Positions 42,497-52,226 of a stretch of DNA of 64,000 bases are shown one piece after another. The DNA comes from Castanea sativa (taxonomy: Eukaryota > Streptophyta > Magnoliopsida > Fagales > Fagaceae). The stretch spans positions 15,396,835 through 15,460,834 of the forward strand of contig NC_134018.1 in assembly GCF_040712315.1 (NCBI RefSeq), given 5' to 3'. The position numbers and the translations under genes are program-made. The number at the start of each line of letters is the position of its first letter. Position 1 is the first letter of the stretch. The notes beneath the pieces are model-generated. The model saw nothing but the letters and a program-made list of their open reading frames with translations. It made no database searches and had not been told where the DNA came from.

Positions 42497-42955
42497 TGCA
42501 TCACTATCTCTACACATCTCTCGCCTATAAGCGATGAATGAAAACTAAGATTCTACTCTACCTCCTAATTATGTAACTAACAAAAAAGGGGAAGAGGAAA
42601 AAAGAAAAAAGAGAAACTAACAAGGCATACCTAGAGCAGAGGAACGCAAAAAATCGACGAAGAAGGAGTACCGACGAAGAAGGAGTACCGACGAATGAGC
42701 TCTGGGATCAAGACTGGAAAATGTTCAAATAGTGAGGACAATAATGGCATTGGACTATCTATAGGGCATTCTAGCATAGAAAACGAAGTGTCGCGACACT
42801 TGGCTCCTCAAATTAGAGAGTGACACATGTCCCTAGCCCTATCAAAATGAGATAATTACCCATATTTATGACGCATAACACTGAGGCAAAGCATTTATGG
42901 CAATGCATTCTGCGACCCGTTAGCCACCCCAACGACTCATGGAGTAAGGGGCAGT

Positions 42956-43503
42956 TGATAAGGATAATTTTTGATTGATCAGTATGGGGATGCTGAACCT
43001 CCCTGACGATCCCAAAGGGATGACCAACCCCACAGGCCGACGGATCAGACTGATGATCCGATCCCCAATCCCGACGACCCATCACCTTAAGGTTTCCATA
43101 GGACTTGAGTGGGGCCCACTCATACATCCTTATATGGGAATTACTTGTGGATAGTGACCAAAGACCCTTTCACTCAATCAAATCTCCTATATATGGAAAG
43201 GTGATCCCAAGTATCTTGGGATCCTTCTCTCTACAAGGAAATTCCCCCGTATCAAAGGATTCGGGTCAGCTTTCCACCACTATATAAACCATAAACCCTA
43301 ACCTTCCCAAGGTACGTGAATTCTCCCTAGCTCTTGCACTCTTGAGTTCTTGGAAATTCTTCTATCATTGACTTAACCTTTGGAGGGTCTTTAGCCAGTA
43401 TGCTGCTGGTGCCCTTTGATTGGTTCTTCTCTTTTGCACTTCAGGTACATCCATTAGCACGCATGTGGACGATCAACTCACTAGCAACTTTTGTGCATCA
43501 TCA
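42956..43503 (+). repeat. 3' LTR of element 3
   Basis: 548 bp partner of 31416-31963, preceded by a purine-rich tract and followed by agatg. TATATAAACC near 43281 is retained. Confidence 0.88.
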
Positions 43504-43811
43504 AGATGCAACAAGAGATGTTAGATGGAGGAAGATGTAAAAAAATAAAACAAAAGACGAAGAGCCAAAGAAAAGCAAATGTGTGGTGGGAATGAAAAAA
43601 AATAAATAAGAAAAGAGAGAAGGAAGTGAATCTATAATGATTCATGAAAATCCTCTGTCCTTGGTAATAATTTGTTTTCCAATACTAATGATTATATGAT
43701 AACCATAACAATATCATTACCATCCTATTTTTTTACACCGTTATCCGTCTTTTACGTTCTTCTTGCTTGTACTTTACGCAAACTCATCTCTCTCTCCCTC
43801 CTTCCCTCTCT

Positions 43812-44629
43812 AAGAGCGTTAGTATTGGTGGTGTTAAAAAACTAAATTGATATTTTTAGCACCACTATATATAAAAAGTGTGCAACATTGGTGGTGGTAT
43901 TGGTAAAACTTTTACTTACTTAGCTACAGTGCACAACTATTTATGGCTATGAACTGTAGCTCAAAGCTAAAATCTAATAATAATTTTTATTCTCACCTCT
44001 CATTAAAATAATACTTCTTTCTTCCTTTTTTCACTTTCTTTTTTCCTCCGCTTCACTCATTCTCTCATCCTTAATTAAGAAAGAGGAAAAAAAAACTCGC
44101 TTCTGGTCTCCATCGACGTCGTGGTCATGCCGTGGGTGTGGAAGCTACCAAATGGTCAGAACGAAATGGTCTGTAGCGGAGCTAACCAAGCTTGGCTCAA
44201 CGAAAAGAATAGCACTTGGTGATTTTACAGAAGTTTGTCAGACATTGAAGAGGGTTAAAAGGGCGCCATTCTAGATGCTTGGCTGGGATATCTACAACCT
44301 ACCACAATGGGGATTATAATTAAGGTTCTAAAATGAATTTTAGGTGATGAAGATTGCACTATATGCCTCACTTGTGAATTCCTTTTGTGATCAGCAAATT
44401 GGTTGGATCGCTCAAACTTGTTATTTTTATGGTTGACAATTCATTGTTATTTGATAGGTTTGTGTTTGTGTTGTGGCTGATTTGGGGTGGGGTTGCTGGC
44501 TTTTTTGTTCTTTCTTCCCATAGGAGTTTCACACTAGCGGTGGTGGTGCTTGAAGACAGTCAAGAATAGAGAAGAAAATAATAAATAAATGAATTTTGTA
44601 TTGTAATAGATATATTATTTTATTGTATT
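43812..44629. mobile_element. Left part of a MITE interrupted by element 2
   Basis: Begins AAGAGCGTTAGTATTGGTGG. Its probable other end is at 54864-55003 beyond element 2, where the sequence read inward is AGTATTCACATTGGTAGAGCC. The two ends share ATTGGT and nearby bases, and the right part has the AAATAAGA...GATAAAGTAACTTTTGGTGGAGCC sequence usual next to such ends. About 960 bp in total without element 2. No gene recognised; a weak open frame at 44387-44569 is ignored. Confidence 0.45.
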
Positions 44630-45152
44630 TGTAAGGACCTAAAATATCATAAACCAGCTTATGATTCTCACTCCTTGTTCCTTGACCAAAGGTCCGAATA
44701 CAATATATTTGGTAGAGAGGGTCTAACAACAAAAAGTCCCCCTTCCGTATCTTCCGGCTCCTATTTATATCATTGGTTCCTATTATCTCAGCCTTACACC
44801 TTGCCATCTATCAAGCTTTTCCCCCCGACACCTGTCGGTCGGTAATAGAACAAAGCTCTAACTCTGCGTTCCACACTGTTCAGGTCATATCTACATTAAT
44901 GCAACGGACAAAGTTGGTATTTTCTAATTAATGCGGCCAGAAAGGTTGGTGCCGGACATTTAATGCAATCTTCTAGGTTATCCTGCCACATTCAGATATT
45001 TGCAATATGTCCCTTATGTCACCAGTGCCCATGCCACCTCATCTTTGGGTATTATCAGGTAAATTTCCTTATTCCTTTATTTTCTCTTGCTTACTACGTG
45101 TCGACCTTCCCTTCCTCGGGTCCTCGGGTTCCTGGGTCCTCGGCACCTCACA
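44630..45152 (-). repeat. 3' LTR of element 2
   Basis: 523 bp, TGTAAGGACC to CACCTCACA on the plus strand. A TATAAATAGG box on the minus strand at about 44760-44769 marks the U3 promoter. The adjoining ACAGCCCCTTTAA at 45153-45165 is, on the minus strand, the purine-rich primer TTAAAGGGGCTGT. Confidence 0.93.
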
Positions 45153-45447
45153 ACAGCCCCTTTAACACTTGAGTTATTAACCATAAATTAATAACCAAGT
45201 TTTAACTTCGCATACACGCTTCTTACCTGTCCCTTTGTTTTCACACGTACAGACGTCTTTTCACTGCCCCATGACCCGCGTCTGGCGCCTCGTATCCCAC
45301 GATGGAGCATTTATAGAGTCTGGCGTTTCTTTTCCTGCGCACGTTCTACGGCTGGATGGGTAATGTACGGCTCAGATTTCGCTCTTAGTTATGAGCGGGA
45401 AAGTTACCGCCCTTATTTTTACCTCATTATTTCTACTTTCCCACCCC

Positions 45448-45455
45448 TATAAAAG
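45448..45455 (+). promoter_or_regulatory. TATA box of the antisense accessory gene, element 2
   Basis: CCCCTATAAAAGC lies 165 bp upstream of the ATG at 45613, outside the LTR and on the strand opposite gag-pol. It matches the position of CCTATAAATA in element 1, and supports an independent transcription unit. Confidence 0.6.
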
Positions 45456-45612
45456 CAAACCTTCAGGCTGGATGAAGTTCATTTTGGCATTTTGAAGTAT
45501 TAAAAGAAGAGTGAGCTCCCGAGGACCAGTTTTAAGCGATCTTCAGAGGTGTGTTCATTTTCCTTTTGCTTCTTTCTACTTGCTTGCTTTTCTCCTCTTG
45601 TCACGGGGATTA

Positions 45613-47946
45613 ATGGGTAGGTACGCTAAGCTAGTTAACACAGACGAGGCAAAGGCCGCCTTTAAAAACCGATATAGGATCCCCGATGACGTAGACATCA
45701 TGTATTGTGAGGAAGAAGAGATTCCACTCGTATCTCGCTCACCTGAATCCGTTTTGATTCCAATGATTGCGTTTATCGAGGGGGGCATGGAAATTCCTAT
45801 GGGTAGAGTAACTAGGGATTTTTTGATAAACTATAGGCTTACCCCCTCACAGTGTTCCCCAAATGTCCTTAGAATTTTAGGATGCGTACACGCCCTTAAC
45901 CGAAGGATGGGGACCAATTTGACCTGGCAAGATGTAAATTGGGTGTACAACTGCCAAAAAAGGGACAGGATTAAATATTACATGAAATGTAGATTCCCCT
46001 CCGTTAGGCTGATCTCTTGCTTACCCGATTCAAGTAAAGGGATGGATGAAGATTACCTGGTCATCTCGGGCAATTGGCATGACGGCTTACACTGCCCTAC
46101 CCGAGAAGGGGTGCCAGGTAGGGTTCCTGAGGACTGACCTAGTACTTAGGAGTGACCAACTTCCTTTTATGTGTTTTGTATTGCCTAACTTATTCATTCT
46201 AACGATTTCATTCCTTATTGCAGACGATTACCATACCGCTCCGAACTTGTATGCTGTGAACCGTGCTGATTTAAACAGGATTCTTCGGTCAGAAATATTT
46301 GTACACAGGGACGGACAACTCCGAGCAGCCCACATCATCCTCGGATACACACCATCCACCAAACATTTCTAAAGCCCGAAGAACGTAATCAGAGCAAGGG
46401 ATCTTCGATTAGCTCAGATTGACGTTGCGGCCCCTGGATTCTTATTGCCTACACCTCCGCTTGTAGGAACTCAAGACGCACAGCTTCCTGCCCCGCTTGC
46501 CGCCCAATTACATTATCCCCCGGAACAAACTGCTAATCTTGTCCCCGAGGAAAGAGCTACCACTCCCGAGCCAACTCAACCCGAGGTGACAGAGAAGGAC
46601 TTTGAAGTGTTCTATCGTGAAGACGCTCCTTCCAATTCCAGCCCCTCGACCAACATAATGGGTTTTCAAGAGAAAGAGCCCGACCTATTGGCTTTGCTTC
46701 AAGCGCACGCAGGCGATTCTTCACCAGCGATGCCGGTCCCTCCTCGTCTAGTTACCCCTGCTGTGACTCGTGCACCTTCTTCGGAAATCATGGACAAAAA
46801 ATGAAAGAGGGGCCAAAGTAGTAAAAATGTGATAGAAATCGAAGAAGGGGAGAGTCTCGACCCTTCTTCTAAAGATACCAGGGCTGGAAAAGCCCTTTCC
46901 AAGAAGTCTGCTCCTACTGGTTCGTCCAAGGACCCCAGTAGTGAGTCTACACGAAAAGCATCAGCCTGGCGACCCAACTTTACCCTTAGCTCGGGTACTC
47001 CTGTTTTGGATGACGCCAACCTGAGGGACCCGAAGAAGGGAAGCTCGAGCCTGGTGGCCGAGTGTTTAGAGAAGGCTCTATGCCTTCCCGAAGACATGGC
47101 TGAGTTGCGGTCATTCCGCAAGAGGGAAGTCTTCCTGTCCTTGAAACAGGATTTAGCAAAGGTATTTTCTATACTCTTGTATATTTCTTGTATGAGCCTA
47201 ACTCTTTATTATGGCTAACTTAGTTAAGTGTATTATAGGCGGTTCAGGCTTCCTTCATGGCCGAGGAATGGGTAGACCACTCTTTTGACCTTGCCCGGAA
47301 AGCTGAGCATAATGCTGAGGTGGCTATGAAGGCTCAAAAAGAAGCAGAGCTAAACTTAAAAGAGACCCTCACATGCTTATCTGAAGTAGAAAAAGCTCAC
47401 AAAAATGCTGAGGCTGCTCTGCAAAGCTACGAAGCGCAGGCGAACCTTGCTCTTGAGGCTCAAAAGCAAGCTCAAAATAGACTTGCCCTCACTGTAGTTG
47501 AGCTTAAGCAAGTGCAAAAAACGCTAGCCACCAAGGAGCAGGAGCAGGCCACTGCTGAGCAAGCAGCGTATGACGCTGGAATGAAAAAAGCAGCTGATAG
47601 CTTGACCGCCCAACTCAAAGGGGTTGCGAGAGCATTTTGCTTGGAGGTATGGGGTCGGGCTTTGGATGCTGCCGGAGTAGCCACCGATTCTGAACTCCGC
47701 GCTCCAGACAACGTTTATTATCCTCCGGCATTACACTTAGCCCCTGCTCCCCCTGTGCCAACCAGTGAACCAGTTGTGCCCGTCTCTGCTCCTGAATCTG
47801 ATGCGCCGACAACGAAAAACCTTTCTCCTACAGCCCAGCCCGTGGAAGAAGTAGTTGAGAGTGACTTGGCTGAAGGAGAGTTGGTAAAAAGGAAGAAAAA
47901 AGATAGAGAACCAGAAAAAAGAAAAGACAAGCAGCCTGTTGCTTAG
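45613..47946 (+). CDS. Antisense accessory gene (aORF) of element 2, three exons, nearly intact
   Basis: Exons 45613-46117, 46224-47161 and 47239-47946. Intron 1 is 106 nt and phase 1 (CCAG then GTAGGG, TTATTGCAG before ACG); intron 2 is 77 nt and phase 0 (AAAG then GTATTT, TTATAG before GCG). The N-terminal domain starts MGRYAKLV, contains VLIPMIAFIEGGMEIP, DFLINYRLTPSQCSPNVLRI and RLISCLPDS. Exon 2 opens with DDYHTAPNLYAVNRADLN and LRSEIFVHRDGQLRAAHII, then a Pro/Glu-rich linker. Exon 3 is an Ala/Glu/Lys coiled coil (about 47290-47600) followed by a Pro-rich stretch and a basic tail (KRKKKDREPEKRKDK) that could be a nuclear signal. Two in-frame stops in exon 2 (46370, 46802) are the only lesions seen. 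Resembles the putative gypsy-type transposon (Transposase_28) family. Role unknown. Confidence 0.75.
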
Positions 47947-48488
47947 TCATGTTATTGCTGTTTTGTAGTAGTTTTTGTTTTTGTTTTTTTTATTTTTATG
48001 TACGGATGTAAGGGGTGACCTAATTGCTAGATTTTTGTATGGAATATTTTATAAGAGACTAATATTGGCTTTTTTTGTTATGCATTTATTATCTTCATAT
48101 GTTGCCGTTTCACTGTCACTTTTTACGTATCCAGATAGAGGCTTAGATCAATTAAAAAATCATGATATATAAAAAATCATGATATCAATTAAAAGGTGCT
48201 TATCGTTATGCTTGTGATTTTATGAAGCATAGCAGGATTGACTTGGGAACCATAACTTCACTATCTAACTTTTCATAACGTTTGAGAGACGAGGCATGAA
48301 ACAAACTCAACTTAGCACACCTGAAGTTTGCTTACACTAATACTTAACTGTTTGAGATACACTAGCCTTTACCTTGTTAGACTTATGATTCTTGGCTTAC
48401 TGTCCGAGGAACCAGATAAGAACCAAATGGAACCAGCAAAGAACCAAAATCATTTTAACACTTGCGTTTTTACAACTGGTTAATTTCT

Positions 48489-48845
48489 CTTAGACTTGTG
48501 GCCCGAGGAGCCGAACAAGGGCTAAGGTCAGTTTAACACTTGTGTTTCTACAAGTGGTTAATTTCTCTTAGACTTGTGGCCTGAGGAACCGAACAAGAGC
48601 TAAGGTCAGTTTAACACTTGTGTTTTTACAAGTGGTTAATTTCTCTTAGTCTTGTGGCCCGAGGAGCCGAACAAGAGCTAAGATCAGTTTAACACTTGTG
48701 TTTTTACAAGTGGTTAATTTCTCTTAGTCTTGTGGCCCGAGGAGCCGAACAAGAGCTAAGATCAGTTTAACTTGTGTTTTTACAAGTGGTTAATTTCTCT
48801 TAGACTTGTGGCCCGAGGAGCCGAACAAGAGCTAAGATCATTTTA
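48489..48845. repeat. 78-bp minisatellite in element 2
   Basis: About five tandem copies of a 78-bp unit built around cttgtggcccgaggagccga, gctaaggtcagtttaacact and acaagtggttaatttctctt; one copy lacks four bases. It lies between the antisense gene and the end of pol, the same place as the 70-bp array of element 1, but the unit sequence differs. Confidence 0.88.
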
Positions 48846-48926
48846 ACACTTATGTTTTGATAACTACAAGATTGATACGAATGGAAACCAAGCAACAACA
48901 TCTTAGTACAAAAGGAAGTTCTTTTC

Positions 48927-51900
48927 TTAATAATAATAGCGTCGTAAGTTATTTACATTCCAAGGGCGAGGAATCACCCTCCCATCCAGATCTTCTAAAC
49001 GATAAGCCCCTATACCTGCTAATGAGGTAATTTTATACGGCCCCTCCCAATTAGGTCCCAACTTTCCCCAAGCAGGATTTCTTGCTACCCCAACTACTTT
49101 TCTCAGTACCAAATCACCTGGTACCAAGGGCCTGGACCTAACTCCCTTGTCGTATGTCTGTTTGAGTTTCTGCTGATAGCTGCCCATCTTCACACTAGCT
49201 ATTTCTCTTCTTTCCTCAATAGTATTCAAACAATCATAAATCCTATCACGATTGCTCGCATCGTCATACTGGTTGGATTTCAGGGTGGGAAAACCTGATT
49301 CTAATGGTATTATAGCCTCCATACCATACGTCATTGAAAAGGGTGTCTCGCCTGTCGATCTTCGGGGTGTAGTGCGATAAGCCCATAATACATAAGGCAA
49401 TTCCTCTACCCAGCATCCTTTAGCATCATCCAATTGTTTCTTTAACCCCGCCAAGATAACTTTGTTCGTTGCTTCAGCCTAACCATTTCCTTGAGGATAA
49501 GCCGGTGTTGAATATCCATTTCTTATTCCCATTCCTGCACAATACCGTCGGTAAGCCTTGCTATCAAATTGAAGCCTGTTATCAGAAATCAAGGTGTGAG
49601 GGACTCCGAAACGAGTTATGATATTTTTCCAGATGAATTTCCTCGCATCCACATCCCTAATGTTAGCTAACGGCTCGGCTTCCACCCATTTCGTGAAGTA
49701 ATCCGTGCAGACAATGAGCCATCTCCTATTACCTACTGCCCGAGGAAAAGGTCCGATGATATCTAAACCCCACTTAGTGAAGGGCCATGGGCTGGACAAC
49801 GGATTTAAATTACCTCCTGGTTGATGAATGTTTGGCGCAAATCTTTGACACTAATCACATTTCTTGGCATACTCTTGAGAGGTTCTCTGCATGCTCGACC
49901 ACCTATACCCTTGAAACATGGCTCTATGAGCTAATGATCTTCCTCCGGTATGGCTCCCACACACCCCTTCATGCAATTCTTCCAACAAAGGTTCCACAGC
50001 TTCAGGATGTACGCAAAGCAGATACAGCCCTGCATAGGAACGCCTATAGAGCTTCTGCTCCTCTAACAGCCAGTAACATGGAGCACTTCTTCGTACCTTC
50101 TCGGCCATTGTTCCATCTTCAGGCAATACACCTTGCTGCAAGAAAGCTATGATTGGGTCCATCCAACTTAGGCCCACATGAATATTGTGAACCCGTACCG
50201 CCGAGCTGCTTGTCAAGCTAGAGGTCAGTAAATCCTCCACCATGACCATATGTGGTAATTTTGAGCCCAGTGACGTGGCTAACATTGCTAATGAATCAGC
50301 ATGAGCGTTCTGTCCCCTTGGGACTTGTTGTACTTGGAAGCTCTCAAACAAACTTAACACCCCTTTGACTCTTTTGAGATAGCTCTTCATTCGCTCATCT
50401 TTTGCCTCAAACGCTCCATTAACTTGCCCTACCACTAGTCTGGAATCACAATATAATTTTACTATCCTTCCTCCCAAGTGTCTAGCCATTTGGGCGCCTA
50501 CCAAGAGAGCTTCATATTCAGCCTCATTATTTGTGGCTGAGAATCCCAGCCTTAATGATTTTTCTTTGACTAACTTTTCGGGAGAAATTAACACGACCCC
50601 AACCCCGGCTCCCTTTCGATTTGACGCCCTATCCATATAGACTTCCCAAGGAGTGACGTGTTCTAGTCCAATGGTCATCACTGTCACCATGGTATCCTCT
50701 TGGTTAATCTGACCTTCTGTGAACTCGGCCACGAAATCGGCAAGGATTTGCCCTTTAATCGCAGTCCGAGGCATATATTTGACATCATAAGCTCCAAGCT
50801 TGGTTCCCCATTTAGCTACACGCCCCGTGTAGTCCGACTTCCTCATAATAGCTTGCAAGGGCAACTGGGTGAGTATTACTACGGTGTGAGCTTGAAAATA
50901 ATGGGCAATTTCCTTGTTGCAAGCACCACGGCTAGAAGCGCTTTTTCTAAAAGTAGGTATCGCTGTTCTACTTCCTGTAAGGACTTGCTGACGTAGTATA
51001 TTGGTTTTTGGACCCCACCATCATTCCGTATCAAGACGAGACTTACAGCGTGATCTGTGACAGCTAGATAAGCATATAACACTCTTCCTTTTCTGGTCTC
51101 GATAATATTGGTGGTTTAGCCAAGTATTGCTTTAAATCCTCAAAAGCCAAATTACATTCATTAGTCCACCGAAAATCTTTCCACTTGTGCAAAAGACGAT
51201 AAAAGGGGCGGCACCTATCTGCGGACCGGGATATGAACCTATTCAAGGCTGCAACCATACCGGCTAGCTTCTGCACCTCTTTAGGATTCCAAGGAGGATG
51301 CAAACCCAAGATAGCCTTGATTTGATCGGGATTAACTTCAATTCCTCGATGAGTTATCATGTACCCCAGAAACTTTCCTGAGCCCACTCCAAAAGAACAC
51401 TTCGATGCATTCAAGCGTAACTTGTGCTTTCTTAAAACTGAGAAGGTCTCATGCAAATCCTTCAAATGGTCTTCCGTCCTTTTACTTTTAATTACCATGT
51501 CATCGATATAAGCTTCCATATTACGCCCCAGCTGCGCATCAAACATTCTGGTCACCATCCGTTGATAAGTGGATCCTGCGTTCTTAAGACCAAAGGGCAT
51601 CACTCGGTAATGGTAGTTGCCATTAGGGGTGCGAAAAGCCGTCTTCTCCTGATCATTCAATGACAGAGGGATTTGATGATACCCTTGGAATGCATCCAAG
51701 AAGCTCATTCGGGGATGCCCCACAGTTGCATCTACCAATTGATCGATTCTAGGTATAGGGAAAGGATCCTTGGGACATGCCTTATTCAAATCTGTAAAAT
51801 CAATACAGACTCTCCATTTACCATTCTTCTTTTTTACCACGACAGTGTTGGCCAGCCACTCAGGATAAAAAATTTCCTTGATTGCCCCAGCTTGCTTTAG

Positions 51901-52223
51901 CTTATTAACCTCCTCTTTAACTGCCTCTGCATGTTCTCGAGATGCACGCCGAGGAGGCTGCTTTCGGGGCGTAGCATGGGGATTAACATTCAAATGGTGG
52001 CAAATAACTTCTGGATTAATCCCGGTACGTCATAAGTCGTCCATGCAAAAACATCAATGTTATCCTGTAAAAATTGAACCAGCTCCTCCCTTTCCGGTTT
52101 CAGTAACTTTGAGCCTACTTGAAAATATTTTCCTTCATCTTCCCCTATAAATACCTTGTCTATCTGCTCGACAGAGCCTCCATCCTCAGCTTCACCGACT
52201 TCCCGAGCAATCTCCTTTAATTG
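48927..52223 (-). pseudogene. pol of element 2 (RT, two RNase H domains, integrase), lightly broken
   Basis: In gene order on the minus strand: a leader after TAG 52224 (QLKEIAREVGEAEDGG...DVFAWTTYDVPG), a 1-nt deletion near 52020, RT 51993-51090 (EWLANTVVVKKKNGKWRVC, AYIDDMVIKS), a 1-nt deletion near 51085, RNase H (VSLVLIRNDGGVQKPIYYVSKSL), a 1-nt deletion near 50905, then the second RNase H (50864-50200) with VYMDRASN, NNEAEYEALL, CDSRLVVGQV and NAHADSLA. Integrase follows with GGRSLAHRAM, TAG at 49851-49853 where the Gln of CDQCQR is expected, LDIIGPFPRA, DYFTKWVEAE, TAG at 49479-49481 in the GNGQAEA block, and the C-terminal EGPYKI module ending at 48927. Both nonsense codons are CAG to TAG. 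Recently inactivated. Confidence 0.88.
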
Positions 52224-52226
52224 CTA
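52218..52226 (-). promoter_or_regulatory. Candidate readthrough stop TAG CAA TTA between protease and RT, element 2
   Basis: The 689-codon gag-protease frame ends in ACC TCA TAG CAA TTA AAG, and about 65 codons of clear pol leader continue in the same frame. UAG CAA UUA is the tobamovirus readthrough context. No frameshift or splice signal is needed to join the two. Element 1 has TAG CAA CTA at the same junction. Confidence 0.55.

Larger units (their letters stand above)
31416..43503 (+). mobile_element. LTR retrotransposon 3, Tat-type Ty3/gypsy, nested insertions
   Basis: LTRs of 548 bp each (31416-31963, 42956-43503), TG...CA, about 11% diverged by eye, flanked by acatg (31411-31415) and agatg (43504-43508), a 5-bp duplication with one mismatch. 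gag, protease and pol read on the plus strand and an accessory gene on the minus strand next to the 3' LTR. A purine-rich tract (GGAGTAAGGGGCAG) precedes the 3' LTR, and TTGGTGTCGTCAG follows the 5' LTR as a primer site. It is interrupted by a hAT MITE (33712-34225) and a hAT transposon (35615-39851). Most of the integrase core has been deleted. The oldest of the three large elements. Confidence 0.9.

Noticed and set aside
44387..44569. Hydrophobic 60-codon open frame before element 2
   Set aside because: It lies within the interrupted MITE, has no homology I recognise and no start context of note.
45613..47946. Antisense gene as a retroviral env-like gene
   Set aside because: It has no signal peptide or membrane segment and lies on the strand opposite to gag-pol; the coiled coil alone is not evidence for env.
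48489..48845. Regular repeats that could be taken for a CRISPR-like array
   Set aside because: Units are directly adjacent with no variable spacers, and lie in a plant retrotransposon.
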